Shown piece by piece: positions 16,840 to 25,665 of a stretch of DNA of 35,008 bases. The notes below the pieces were generated by a model, which ran no database searches, was not told the origin of the DNA, and saw nothing but the letters and a program-made list of their open reading frames with translations. The stretch covers positions 1 to 35,008 of the forward strand of contig DASXLL010000161.1 in NCBI GenBank assembly GCA_036496265.1, read 5' to 3'. Source of the DNA: CAYLLN01 sp036496265. GTDB lineage: Bacteria > Planctomycetota > Planctomycetia > Pirellulales > Pirellulaceae. Position 1 is the stretch's first letter; every line of letters begins with the position of its first letter. Position numbers and translations under genes: made by a program.

Positions 16840-17062
16840 ACCAGCGTGCGTGTAATCGTGCTGGTCCGGCCCTCTCCGATCAAACCGGCCGACCACCGGT
16901 ACAGTGTCTAGCTACGGCGCATGGTTGCCGTTTGTTTCGCGCAAAGCGTGCAGTTCCGCGCCATAATCTATGCCATTCGTTCGCCTTAAATTATCGACGA
17001 ATCGCGCACGCCGCAGCCTAAAGGGCGTTATGGTTCCTTGGCATCTGAACCCTGACTGCTAC
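16840..17062. other. Intergenic region, nothing firm
   Basis: Converging gene ends. A 7-bp inverted repeat GACCAGC (16840-16846) / GCTGGTC (16859-16865) just after the small gene might aid termination but has no T-tract. Confidence 0.3.
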
Positions 17063-20000
17063 CTACCGCACCATTGACTCGGCTCGCGGCTGAGAGGCGA
17101 TGTTGTCAGGCTCGAAGACCCAATACATCGAGCCGGAGCGGGAGATGGGGTGGAGGAATTGGCGGTCGCGGGCAGGGTGGTTGGCGAGGAGTTGTTGGAT
17201 GTCGTGGAGGATGGAGACGCTGTCGCCGTAGTAGCAGTGGCCGAGGAGGCTGCAGTCGCCGGCGGAGGCGTCGATGGTTTCGATGCCGGGAATGACGAGG
17301 ACGTCGTTGCCCGCGTCGCCGGCGCGCGGGTCGCCGCTGTTGAATTGGCGAGAGGCGTAGAGGGCGAGGTCTTTGGAGGAGGCGTAGAGCGTGATCCGCT
17401 GGGCCTTGGTGACGATGGCGGGGGCGATGCGGTTTTTGAAGACGGCGGCGTCGATGTCCGGGGCGGCGAGGACGACCTGGTTGAAGAGCGTGCCTTGATT
17501 CCGGGAAGAGGCGTCGATTTCCTTGAGGGCTTCGGTCAACAGCCGATTGCCCATGCTGTGGGCGACGAGGTTGATCGTGGTGGCTTGTGACCGCTCGGCG
17601 ACGGCGAGCAGGAATGACTTGAGTTGCTCGACGCTGAGCTCGACGTTCTTCTCGTCGAGGCGGTACTTGTAAAAATGAGCCTGCGAGGGCCAGCTATAGA
17701 AGACGGCGGCGCCGGGGAATTTGAGATCGGCGGCCATTTGAGCCGTGCGGCGGGCGGCGTCGGCGAACGAGACGTTGTAGCCGTGAACGAAGACGAGGAC
17801 GTTGCGGCCTTTTTGGTTCAGCTCGTCTTCCAGGCCGGTGAAAAACGCCTGGTTGGTGAGCGGCTGCACGCGGCCGAGCACGATGTGCCGCTCGGGATCG
17901 ACTTTGATCTGCAGCCGGATAAGGGAGGGGCCTTCGAGCTCGCCTTCTTCGTGGATGTCGGGGATCGAGACGTCGCAAACGCCCATTTCGACCTGGTTGG
18001 TGTATTCGCCGCCGTAGGTGATTCCCGAGTTGTCCGACTGCGAATCCGGCCGCGCCTGAGACGTAAACAGTGGAAGGGCAATGATAACGAGGCTGATGCC
18101 CGTCATCGAAATGGCCAACATATGTTTGGGCGTGTGGAACCAGAGGCACAGGAAGCAGAGCGCGAGGGCCGTAATTGCGGCGACTCGCAACGGGCGAACG
18201 TGAAGCAGCGGCGAGGCGGCAGCGGATCCCGGTCGGCGGTTCGTGCCGTAAAAGACTTTGACGGCTTGGAAGCCTTTGGCTGTCACTTCGGTGCGGGGCT
18301 TGCCCATGACGGCGAGCGGCGGGCCGAGGCGGATGATTTTCTTGCTGCCGCTGCTGGAGCCGCCAGCGGCGCCGGCGAGCGGATGAGCCTGGCCCCAGGT
18401 CAGCTCGTCGGGGCCGGCGCCGAGGCCGTCGTAGTAGCCGCGAACCAGCTCACGCAGTGTCTCGCGAATCGTCTCGTTGAATTCGGTCTGGCTTTCCGCG
18501 GCGAGCAGGAGCATGGGGACGATGTCTTGGTCTTGGCGGGCGAGGGCCTCGCGGGCCGCTTCGGCGAGGTCGGGCTTGTCGAGAAGTCCGATGAGCGTTG
18601 TCACGGCGGGCGTGCCGATGTCGCCCAGGACATCGACGCAGCGGATGCGGAAGTCGAGATCGCTGGAGGGGTTGAAAATCACGGAGCAGAGTGGCACGAC
18701 GGCGTCCGAGCCGAGGTCGGTCAGGGCTCGTGCCGCGAAATCCGCGGCTTCGTCGTCGGCGAGGAGCTGGACGAGTTGCTCGAGTGCCGCTGGGCTACTC
18801 GCCTGCCGCATCTTAGCAATCGCATACGCCGCGGCGATTTGTACGTTTTTCGGTGGATCGATCAAGACTCGCTGCAGCACCTTGTCCGCCTCGGGGTAGA
18901 TGCAGCCGATGGCAATGGCACACATCGAACGGAATTGATCGTCATTGGTTTCATCTTGCAGCAGCTTCGTGAGTGCCGGCAAAGCCGCGTTGGCCGATTC
19001 GCCGATTTTTCCGAGGGCAATTGCCGCCAAAACGCGGGTGTCGTCTTCTTCTTCCTCGTTTGCCAGCACGCGAATCAGCTCGCCGACAGCGGGTTCGGCC
19101 TTTGGACCAATTGCGACCATGGCTCGCGCGATCGTCGCCCGAGCGCCCGCGTCTGGTTGTCGGAATTGCTCGGCGAGGGCGCGAACCGCTTCGGGCCCGA
19201 CTTTTCCGATTGTCAGCGCGGCCGCGACTTGGATCGATTCGCTTTCCTCCGGATCGACGAGCAGGCCGATTAGCGCGGGAATGGCTTGCTTGGCGGCGGG
19301 GCCGATTTTGCCGAGGGCCAGAATGAGGTCTTGCCGGCGGTCGCCGTCCACGTCCGGCGCTTCGAGCAGCAAGATCATCAGGGGCACGGCTGGCGCGGCA
19401 TGCGCACCGAGCCCGCGGAGGTTGGCTGCGATTCCCGTGGCCAGATCGGAATCATCCGTCTCTTCAATGAGCCGTGTCAGCAGCTTCAGTGTCTCATCGG
19501 GTTGCCGCGAGATTGTGACGACCGCGCCGGCCGCCTCGATTCGCACGTCTTTCGGCTCTTCATTACGGCGGAGCAGTCGCTTGATGGCCGGCAGGGCCGA
19601 TTCGGCATCTGGGCCGATCGCGGCGAGGGCTTCGATGGCTTCCGTTCGCACGGTTTCGGAAAGCTCGCCATTCGCAGCCAGCTTGGTAAGCAGCGCGATC
19701 GAATCCTTCGCTGCTGGGCGGATATCGCTGATGATGATGACTGCTTTTTCGAGTTCGTCCTCGCCCGCATCGTTATTGGCCAAGATTTTGTTGAGTTGCG
19801 GCAGAGCTTGTTCTGTGCCGTAGCGCGTCTCGATCAAGACGTCGAGCGCCAATGCGCGGGCTTCTTCATCGTCGCCCTGCAAGATTTCGATCAGGCCCGG
19901 CACGATTTCGCGGCCGGCTTCGGCCAGGGCTGCGGGGATTTGCCATTCAACGGCCGATTCTTCGCGAATTTCTGCGAGCAAACGAATCAATTGTGCGACG

Positions 20001-20644
20001 TTTTTCGGCTCGATGTCTTTCAGACGGGACAGTGCTCGCACCTGGATATAGATGTCGTCGGCTTTCAAGTCGGCGACCAACGCGTCCAGGCCGTTAGTTG
20101 CTTCAGTCGAAGTGGCCCGCGGCGAATTGCGGTGCAGCAACGATTCGCTGGCCTCGCGGACCCGCTTTTGGATCGTTTCAGGCGCGCGTGTTTCTGCCAG
20201 CAGGATTGCAGCGGAGGCGAAAAGTTGGCCAATCGGCTGAGTGTTAGCCGATTCCGGCGAGCTCGATTCCAGAAAGCCTTCGGCAAACTGCCCGATTGCC
20301 CATTGAGCCGAATATCGGACGTGCTCGTCTTTGTCGTGCAGCAGCTTTGTGAGTTGCTCGATGCAGAAGAGCGGGCGCTGGTTGATTCGCCCAAGTGCAG
20401 AGGCGGCACTGAGCCGGACATCGGCGTCGGAGTCGGTCAGGCACTCGACGAGCGGCTCGACGGTGGATTCGCCGCCAATTTCGGCCAACGCTCGCGCGGC
20501 GGCGGCTCGCATCCGCGGCAATTCATGCGACAGATTGCGGACGCAGAGGCGGATTTGCTCGGACGATCCTTCTTTACGCTCAGCGGAGAGCCCAATCGCA
20601 GCGACGATGCCAATCAAAAGGAAAAACATCGTCGCGCGGGACAT
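17063..20644 (-). CDS. HEAT-repeat protein fused to a DUF900-type alpha/beta hydrolase
   Basis: 1193 aa. An N-terminal hydrophobic segment (about 4-21) anchors or exports the protein. Residues about 30-735 are tandem ~37-aa HEAT repeats (AL..IGP.A..AIP.L..LL) that form a protein-binding solenoid. A Gly/Ser-rich linker leads to two predicted membrane helices (about 820-860). The C-terminal ~290 residues are an alpha/beta hydrolase: strand NVLVFVHGYNVSFADAARR, nucleophile elbow AHSMGN with S1030, acid candidate in APDID and His in LLGHCYYGDS, the pattern of DUF900 esterase/lipase-like proteins. Enzymatic substrate unknown; HEAT repeats may position it on a partner. The gene follows the aminotransferase on the same strand after 99 bp. 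Confidence 0.87.
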   Translation of the reverse strand: MSRATMFFLLIGIVAAIGLSAERKEGSSEQIRLCVRNLSHELPRMRAAAARALAEIGGESTVEPLVECLTDSDADVRLSAASALGRINQRPLFCIEQLTKLLHDKDEHVRYSAQWAIGQFAEGFLESSSPESANTQPIGQLFASAAILLAETRAPETIQKRVREASESLLHRNSPRATSTEATNGLDALVADLKADDIYIQVRALSRLKDIEPKNVAQLIRLLAEIREESAVEWQIPAALAEAGREIVPGLIEILQGDDEEARALALDVLIETRYGTEQALPQLNKILANNDAGEDELEKAVIIISDIRPAAKDSIALLTKLAANGELSETVRTEAIEALAAIGPDAESALPAIKRLLRRNEEPKDVRIEAAGAVVTISRQPDETLKLLTRLIEETDDSDLATGIAANLRGLGAHAAPAVPLMILLLEAPDVDGDRRQDLILALGKIGPAAKQAIPALIGLLVDPEESESIQVAAALTIGKVGPEAVRALAEQFRQPDAGARATIARAMVAIGPKAEPAVGELIRVLANEEEEDDTRVLAAIALGKIGESANAALPALTKLLQDETNDDQFRSMCAIAIGCIYPEADKVLQRVLIDPPKNVQIAAAYAIAKMRQASSPAALEQLVQLLADDEAADFAARALTDLGSDAVVPLCSVIFNPSSDLDFRIRCVDVLGDIGTPAVTTLIGLLDKPDLAEAAREALARQDQDIVPMLLLAAESQTEFNETIRETLRELVRGYYDGLGAGPDELTWGQAHPLAGAAGGSSSGSKKIIRLGPPLAVMGKPRTEVTAKGFQAVKVFYGTNRRPGSAAASPLLHVRPLRVAAITALALCFLCLWFHTPKHMLAISMTGISLVIIALPLFTSQARPDSQSDNSGITYGGEYTNQVEMGVCDVSIPDIHEEGELEGPSLIRLQIKVDPERHIVLGRVQPLTNQAFFTGLEDELNQKGRNVLVFVHGYNVSFADAARRTAQMAADLKFPGAAVFYSWPSQAHFYKYRLDEKNVELSVEQLKSFLLAVAERSQATTINLVAHSMGNRLLTEALKEIDASSRNQGTLFNQVVLAAPDIDAAVFKNRIAPAIVTKAQRITLYASSKDLALYASRQFNSGDPRAGDAGNDVLVIPGIETIDASAGDCSLLGHCYYGDSVSILHDIQQLLANHPARDRQFLHPISRSGSMYWVFEPDNIASQPRAESMVR

Positions 20645-20710
20645 GGGTGTACTCCTTCACACTGGCATGGCTGCTGTAGCGATCGGCAACGTCGCAATGA
20701 ATGGAGAATT

Positions 20711-20730
20711 CGGGACCAGGTTTGGTCCCG
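20711..20730. repeat. 8-bp stem hairpin between aminotransferase and HEAT genes
   Basis: CGGGACCA (20711-20718), loop GGTT, TGGTCCCG (20723-20730). There is no T-run on either side, so a dispersed palindrome or attenuator-like hairpin is more likely than a classical terminator. Confidence 0.45.
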
Positions 20731-20743
20731 GCTGTTTGTTGAT

Positions 20744-21943
20744 TTAGGCTGCTTTGCTCAGCGGCACGCGCACCGCCTCACCAAGCCGAGCCACAACTGT
20801 TTCCAACTCCACTGCGGTCAGTTCGGGGAAGATCGGCAGGCTGAGAACTTCGCGGGCGGCTTTTTCGGTGTGCGGCAAGCTGCCTTGGCCATAGTCGAGG
20901 GTTTGGAAACACTTCTGCAAGTGCAAGGGGACGGGGTAATAGACTTCGCTGCCGACGCCGGCGGCGGCGAGCTGGGCTTTGACGGCATCGCGGCGGCCGC
21001 CGGGAATGCGAACCGTGAATTGATTCCAGACATGGGTCGAACGGGGATCGCAGTGCGGCAGCGTGAGAGCGCCTTCGAGTCCGGCGGCACGGATGAGCTC
21101 GGCGTAGCGATGGGCGTTGTCGGTGCGGGCTTTGGTCCATTCATCGAGCTTGGGCAGCTTGACGTTGAGGACGGCGGCTTGCAGTGAATCAATGCGGCTA
21201 TTGAGGCCGACGACCTGGTGATAATAGCGGGGGCTCATGCCGTGGGCGGCGAAGAGACGCAGCCGCTCGGCGAGGGCGGCGTCGTGGGTCGTGAGCATGC
21301 CGGAATCGCCGAAGCCGCCGAGATTCTTGGTGGGATAGAAGCTGAGGCAGCCGACGGCGCTCATGGAGCCGGCGGGCCAACTGCGGAATTTGGCGCCGAT
21401 GGCTTGGGCGGCGTCTTCGATGATGTGCAGGCCTTTTTGCTGGGCGATGACACCGATGGCGTCCATGTCGGCACATTGGCCGAAGAGATGGACGGGGATG
21501 ATGGCGCGGGTAAGCGGAGTGATGGCGTCTTCGATCTTGTTGGGATCGAGGTTGAAGGTTTTGGGATCGATATCAACGAAGACGGGGCGGGCACCGAGAC
21601 GCCAGACGGCGGAGGCGGTTGCAAAAAACGTGAAGCTGGGGACGATGACTTCGTCGCCGTCACCGATGTCGAGGGCCATGAGGGCCAGGAGGAGAGCGTC
21701 GCTGCCGGAGGCACAGGCGATGGCGTGCTCGACGCCGCAGATTTTGGCAACCGATTCTTCGAGCTGCGCCACTTCGGGGCCGAACAAGAAGCGGCCGGAG
21801 TCGATGACACGGATCGCGGCCGCGATTAGCTCGCCGCGGAGCTCGCGGGTCGCGCGGTTGACGTCCAGCAGGGGGACGGAGGGAGCGAGAGTTGGGGTTT
21901 TGTCGTGCGCGCCCTGCGCGGGGCGATTGAAGCCTTTGGTCAT
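20744..21943 (-). CDS. DegT/DnrJ/EryC1/StrS family PLP aminotransferase
   Basis: 399-aa sugar aminotransferase-type enzyme, which usually transfers an amino group to a keto-sugar nucleotide for surface polysaccharide or glycan synthesis. Family marks: PLLDVNR...ELIAAAIRVIDSGRFLFGPEV near the N-terminus, ACASGSDALLLAL (phosphate cup), VPSFTFFATASAV, IIEDAAQA with D177, and the PLP-binding lysine K206 in SFYPTKNLGGFGDSGML, followed by NSRIDSLQAAVL. I chose ATG 21943; the open frame runs to 22351 but the extra residues are unlike the family and cover repeats. No other sugar-biosynthesis genes are adjacent, so the product is unclear. Confidence 0.92.
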   Translation of the reverse strand: MTKGFNRPAQGAHDKTPTLAPSVPLLDVNRATRELRGELIAAAIRVIDSGRFLFGPEVAQLEESVAKICGVEHAIACASGSDALLLALMALDIGDGDEVIVPSFTFFATASAVWRLGARPVFVDIDPKTFNLDPNKIEDAITPLTRAIIPVHLFGQCADMDAIGVIAQQKGLHIIEDAAQAIGAKFRSWPAGSMSAVGCLSFYPTKNLGGFGDSGMLTTHDAALAERLRLFAAHGMSPRYYHQVVGLNSRIDSLQAAVLNVKLPKLDEWTKARTDNAHRYAELIRAAGLEGALTLPHCDPRSTHVWNQFTVRIPGGRRDAVKAQLAAAGVGSEVYYPVPLHLQKCFQTLDYGQGSLPHTEKAAREVLSLPIFPELTAVELETVVARLGEAVRVPLSKAA

Positions 21944-21968
21944 GCTGGCATCCTGCCGGGAGTAGTTG

Positions 21969-22012
21969 GCACTTCCTTGTGCCGTCCGCGACGGGCCGTA
22001 GGCCCGTGCCGT
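21969..22012. repeat. Pair of small GC hairpins
   Basis: GGCAC (21970-21974) faces GTGCC, and ACGGGCC faces GGCCCGT, within 45 bp, 26 bp upstream of the aminotransferase start. Same style as the other dispersed palindromes in the window. Confidence 0.5.
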
Positions 22013-22177
22013 CAACAATTCGCGGCGAAGGTACGAGGGGCCGCAAGGATGGTCAAGGTCAGCAAGCGTGGGGCGGTCGGTCGTACCAAGCCATCTCAGA
22101 CCGGAAATTACGAATTCCTCGTATAGAACGAATGAAAGCCGGGGGGATCGAGGTTGCGAGTCGTAAAACGTGGCTGG

Positions 22178-22219
22178 GCAAGCGAACAGTGGCACGCAGC
22201 GTGCATTTCTTTCGCTTGC
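22178..22219. repeat. Nested palindrome with sigma-54-like core
   Basis: Outer arms GCAAGCGAA (22178-22186) and TTCGCTTGC (22211-22219) are perfect 9-bp reverse complements; inside lies a second palindrome GCACG-CA-GCGTGC (22192-22204). The core TGGCACG-4-GTGCA (22190-22205) also matches a -24/-12 promoter with correct GG-GC spacing and one mismatch, but the symmetry argues for a repeat element. Confidence 0.55.
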
Positions 22220-22454
22220 GCTGAGGGCTCGTGTGCGGCCGGTTGTGAGGATGGTTGCTAGCATGCCGCGGGCTTCGGTATTACCGGGTGGTCGCATGTT
22301 AGGGCTGCGGCAAGCAGTAGTGCGAAGGCAGACCTTGGCGGGCCGATACATTCAGCGACCGGTCGCGGACGTCCTCGAATGTGCGGGGCCTGCCGCCGGC
22401 GACGAGAACTCGCGTGCGTGTCAGCCCTTGCTGACCGCCGCCTGGGGAACAGTG

Positions 22455-22817
22455 ATGTCTCATAAGAACACGGTGCGCGTGGTGACGCGCGCTGCCGACG
22501 GAACGCTTCGCATCCGCGATTATCCCTCCACCGAACCGCTCCTGGAGATGCACAGCCAGATCGGCATCGACGATTGCTCGACCGATTTGGCATTGCGCGG
22601 GATGCCCGTTTTCCGCGGCTTGATCGGGCCAATGCCTGAGGGCAAGAATGTCGTCCGCTACGAATCGCCCGATGTGTTCGAGACGCTGACCAAGGAGTGG
22701 TCGAGCGCGAAAAATCCCCGTCGTCGCCGGCGGATGCAGCCGCCGGACGGTGTTGGCGCGGTGAGCGCGATGGCTGAACCAGTGCCGGCGATGAACGCAG
22801 AGTTGGTGGGGTCGTAG
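22455..22817 (+). CDS. Uncharacterised small protein
   Basis: 120 aa with no family I recognise. Start ATG 22455 gives MSHKNTVRVVTRAADGTLRI; GGGGA upstream is a weak ribosome site. The first ~85 residues look folded (mixed hydrophobic periodicity: TLRIRDYPSTEPLLEMHSQI, FRGLIGPMPEGKNVVRYESP), then an Arg cluster (NPRRRRRM) and a Pro/Ala-rich tail. No signal peptide or membrane segment. It lies 91 bp upstream of the CocE-type hydrolase on the same strand, so co-transcription is possible but not shown. Confidence 0.5.
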   Translation: MSHKNTVRVVTRAADGTLRIRDYPSTEPLLEMHSQIGIDDCSTDLALRGMPVFRGLIGPMPEGKNVVRYESPDVFETLTKEWSSAKNPRRRRRMQPPDGVGAVSAMAEPVPAMNAELVGS

Positions 22818-22908
22818 GGGCACTGAGCGGCCGCCGACAACTTGTCGCGCGGCAGGCAGATTGAAAATCGCGCGGTGGGCGTGCAGAATGCTGCGGCGAC
22901 GCTGATCG

Positions 22909-24699
22909 ATGATGGTCGGCGTCGCAGGCAGCATCATGATTAGCGCTAAAACTCGTTCGGTGCCGCTAGCCCTCGTTGTGGCAGCGGCGGTGGCGATATC
23001 CGCAGCGGCTCAAGAGAACCGCGTTGTCGAGATCGTTGCCGAGAAAAATGTGGCTGTGCCAATGCGAGACGGCACGATTTTGCGGGCGGATGTTTATCGG
23101 CCGAGGGACGGTGGGCCGTTTCCGGCGTTGGTGTTCCGCACGCCGTATGGGAAGCCGGCTAAGGTGGATGAGGCGCTCGTGCGGGCGGGTTTTATTGTGG
23201 TCCAGCAGGATGCCCGCGGGCGGTATGCGTCGGACGGGCAGTATGAGTCGTATAACCGTGAGGTTACGCACGACGGCAGTGACGGCTATGACACGGTGGA
23301 GTGGGCCGCGAAGCTGCCGAATTCGTCGGGCAAAGTCGGGACATTCGGGACGTCGTACAACGCGTTTTTGCAGTGGCGGACCGCGGCGGAGCGGCCGCCG
23401 AGTTTGAAGGCAATGGCGGCGTTTTCGATTCCGGCCAGGCACACGGATCTGGAAGGGCCGGGGACGATTCGGCCAGGGCGGCGGCTGAAATGGTGGCAGG
23501 GGACGATCAGCCCGGATTTGCGGAAGCGATCCGGGGGGCCGAAGCCACATACGCCGGCAGAAGCGGCCGAGCAATGGAACTCCGGCGAGGGGGAGCGGCT
23601 CTTTCATTTTTTGCCGTGGTTGAATTTGCCGGATGAGCTGTTTGGCAGCGAGGCAAGCTACGTCAAAGACTGGATTCGTAGGCCGTGGAGCGATCCGTGG
23701 AAGCTGGAGGCGGATGCGGCGAAGACGATTGTGCCGAATATGAACGTTTGCGGCTGGTATGACCACTGTAATGGGTCGATTGATCTGCACACGGCGATTG
23801 TGAAGACCGGCGGGAGCGAGTTGGCGCGGAAGAACTCGGTGCTGATTGTTGGGCCGTGGTCGCACAATTCGCTGGGGGCGCGGAAGCAGGGGGACATCGA
23901 CTTTGGGCCGGAGGCGGCGCTTGATCTCAGCAAATTGCAGCGCGAGTGGTTCGGACATTGGCTGCGCGGAGATGCGAAGGGCAATTGGCCGCCAGTGAAG
24001 CTGTTTGTGATGGGTGTCAACGAGTGGCGCTCGTTTGAGGCGTGGCCGCCGAGCGAGTTTTCGACGTCGAAGGAGTATTTTCTGTCGAGCGAAGGCGGAG
24101 CACAAACGCCCCAGGGCGATGGACGGCTTGGCGAAACGGCTAATCAGAAGAGCGGCAGCGATGCCTATGAATACGATCCGCGCGATCCCGTGCCGACGCT
24201 GTGGACGAAGTCATTATTTACCGTGCCGGCTGATCAGAAGGCGTTGGCCGATCGCAAAGATATTTTGGTTTATCAAACGCCACCGCTAACGAGTGCGGTG
24301 GAGACGATTGGCTATCCGGAGGTCGTTCTGCATGCTGCATCGAGTTGCGAAGACACCGATTTCTTCGTGCGGCTGATCGATGTGGTCCCCGATGGATCTG
24401 CGATCGATATCGCGAGCGGCATGGTGCGGGCGCGATATCGGAATTCGCTGGAGAAGGCGGAGCTGATTAAGCCGGGGAAAGTGATTGAATACAAAATCAA
24501 GCTGCGGCCGACGGCGCATCGGTTTTTAGCGGGGCATCGGATTCGGCTGGATGTGACGAGCTCGGATTTTCCGAATTATGATCGGAATCACAACACGCCG
24601 GCGGACCAGAACTCTGATTCGCGGTTGGTGACGGCGAAGCAAACGGTGCTTTTTGGCAGGAATTATGGGTCGAGGCTGCGGTTGCCGGTGGCGCCTTAG
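22909..24699 (+). CDS. Secreted CocE/NonD family serine hydrolase (S15-like)
   Basis: 596-aa alpha/beta hydrolase of the X-Pro dipeptidyl-peptidase/cocaine-esterase group. A signal peptide runs to about residue 35 (ALVVAAAVAISAAAQ). VPMRDGTILRADVYRP opens the catalytic domain; the triad is S149 (GTFGTSYNAFLQW), D285 (CGWYDH) and H319 (VGPWSHN). The usual G-x-S-Y-x-G elbow ends in Ala here. The C-terminal ~200 residues form the jelly-roll domain typical of the family (FLAGHRIRLDVTSSDFPNYDRN). It probably hydrolyses esters or amides outside the cytoplasm. ATG 22936 is an alternative start that better fits the signal peptide; no clear ribosome site supports either. Confidence 0.9.
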   Translation: MMVGVAGSIMISAKTRSVPLALVVAAAVAISAAAQENRVVEIVAEKNVAVPMRDGTILRADVYRPRDGGPFPALVFRTPYGKPAKVDEALVRAGFIVVQQDARGRYASDGQYESYNREVTHDGSDGYDTVEWAAKLPNSSGKVGTFGTSYNAFLQWRTAAERPPSLKAMAAFSIPARHTDLEGPGTIRPGRRLKWWQGTISPDLRKRSGGPKPHTPAEAAEQWNSGEGERLFHFLPWLNLPDELFGSEASYVKDWIRRPWSDPWKLEADAAKTIVPNMNVCGWYDHCNGSIDLHTAIVKTGGSELARKNSVLIVGPWSHNSLGARKQGDIDFGPEAALDLSKLQREWFGHWLRGDAKGNWPPVKLFVMGVNEWRSFEAWPPSEFSTSKEYFLSSEGGAQTPQGDGRLGETANQKSGSDAYEYDPRDPVPTLWTKSLFTVPADQKALADRKDILVYQTPPLTSAVETIGYPEVVLHAASSCEDTDFFVRLIDVVPDGSAIDIASGMVRARYRNSLEKAELIKPGKVIEYKIKLRPTAHRFLAGHRIRLDVTSSDFPNYDRNHNTPADQNSDSRLVTAKQTVLFGRNYGSRLRLPVAP

Positions 24700-24716
24700 G
24701 CAATATTGCGAAGCGC

Positions 24717-25349
24717 ATGTCAGATGTAACGCAAATTCTGTCGCAGATTGAGCAAGGCGAAGCAGGCGCTGCCGAAAGGCTATTGCCGTTCGTGTATGAG
24801 GAGCTGCGAAAGCTGGCTGCGGCAAAATTGGCTGGGGAAAATCCCGGGCAGACGCTGCAAGCGACGGCGCTGGTGCATGAGGCGTATTTGCGGCTAGTGG
24901 GTGGAGGAGGGACTCGGGACTCGGGACTCGGGGTTGAGGGGCGTGATTCGAAGCCACTCCCCTTAGTCCCGAACCCCGATCCCCGAACCCCTATCTTCGA
25001 CAGGCGCGGACATTTTTTTGCGGCGGCGGCGGAGGCGATGCGGCGAATTCTAGTGGAGCAGGCGCGACGAAAAGCGGGGCCGCGAATGGGCGGCGGCTGG
25101 CGGCGGCAGGACGCAGACCTCGATGTCGCTGGAGACGACAAGCTCCCCGATGAAGTCCTGGAGATCGATGAAGCGCTAAAAAAACTCGCCGTCGAAAACG
25201 CGGCTGTGGCGCGATTTGTGGAACTGAAGTATTTTGCCGGTTTGAAACTGGAGGAAGCGGCCGACGCAATGAGCATTTCGACGCGAACTGCCACGCGGTA
25301 TTGGACTTACGCCAAGGCGTGGCTCATGGAAGAACTGCGGCACGATTGA
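24717..25349 (+). CDS. ECF-type sigma factor carrying an in-frame repeat insert
   Basis: 210-aa sigma factor of the Sigma70-ECF-like planctomycete class. Region 2 is MSDVTQILSQIEQGEAGAAE...LQATALVHEAYLRLV (1-61); residues about 64-92 (RDSGLGVEGRDSKPLPLVPN and PDPRTP) come from a dispersed repeat; the family text resumes with RRGHFFAAAAEAMRRILVEQARR; region 4 is VELKYFAGLKLEEAADAMSISTRTATRYWTYAKAWL. The insert falls in the variable linker before the FFAAAAEAMR helix. Start ATG 24717 is 17 bp after the hydrolase stop. The downstream kinase suggests the same sigma-kinase pairing as at 25-4637. Confidence 0.88.
   Translation: MSDVTQILSQIEQGEAGAAERLLPFVYEELRKLAAAKLAGENPGQTLQATALVHEAYLRLVGGGGTRDSGLGVEGRDSKPLPLVPNPDPRTPIFDRRGHFFAAAAEAMRRILVEQARRKAGPRMGGGWRRQDADLDVAGDDKLPDEVLEIDEALKKLAVENAAVARFVELKYFAGLKLEEAADAMSISTRTATRYWTYAKAWLMEELRHD
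24908..24992. repeat. GGGACTC/CCCGAACC inverted repeat element, copy 1
   Basis: Left part is GGGACTC units followed by GGGGTTGAGGGG; right part is CTCCCCTTAGTCCCGAACC and further CCCGAAC units. A nearly identical copy is at 26780-26862. Both are in coding sequence and in the same reading frame. Confidence 0.85.
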
Positions 25350-25665
25350 GCCGCGGCCGGCGGCATCTAGGGCTAAAACCGCGGCTTACCAGGATCGTTG
25401 TAACAAATTAGATGAACGGAAGGTCACGAAAAAAACCGCTGATTTCGCGGATGGGCGCGGATGAAATGGGCAGAAGGATCGAACGGATCGACGGAGATTG
25501 AGCTGTAACAATCCGCGTTTTCCGCGCCATCCGCGGTTAGTCTTCTGCTGGTCACTTCATACGGCTAAGCAGTTACGGATTTTTTTGCCGCCCGTGTCTA
25601 GTTTTGGCGAGATTTCTCGCATTGGTATTCAGACGGCCAACAAGGCCTGCAAAACCGGTGTTTTT
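25350..25665. other. Intergenic region with long imperfect inverted repeat
   Basis: Lies between the sigma factor and kinase 2. Apart from the inverted repeat at 25434-25537 I see no gene. An open frame continuous with kinase 2 extends back to 25498 but reads through the repeat arm and has no family resemblance. Confidence 0.5.
25434..25537. repeat. GCGGATG-type intergenic inverted repeat
   Basis: Left arm 25434-25462 (AACCGCTGATTTCGCGGATG...) and right arm 25511-25537 (ATCCGCGTTTTCCGCGCCAT...) are imperfect reverse complements separated by about 50 bp, typical of planctomycete intergenic repeats. It separates the sigma factor from its presumed partner kinase. Confidence 0.7.

Larger units (their letters stand above)
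21944..22454. other. Repeat-rich intergenic region
   Basis: About 510 bp between the divergent aminotransferase and the small unknown gene. It contains GGCAC-TTCCT-GTGCC-like and ACGGGCC-GTA-GGCCCGT hairpins at 21969-22010 and a nested palindrome at 22178-22219. I find no convincing gene. Confidence 0.5.

Noticed and set aside
17624..21187. Two long plus-strand open frames (549 and 633 codons) opposite the HEAT/hydrolase gene
   Set aside because: They are antisense to a clear gene with repeating HEAT codons, have no domain sense, and their length follows from high GC and periodic composition.
21969..21985. Sigma-54-like site TGGCACTTCCTTGTG
   Set aside because: GG-to-GT spacing is 9 bp instead of 10, and the site is part of a GGCAC/GTGCC hairpin.
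21944..22351. N-terminal extension of the aminotransferase
   Set aside because: The residues do not resemble the family and cover palindromic repeats; ATG 21943 fits the normal N-terminus.
25498..25665. Upstream start for kinase 2
   Set aside because: The extra ~56 residues are translated from an intergenic repeat arm and spacer; the family leader begins at ATG 25666.
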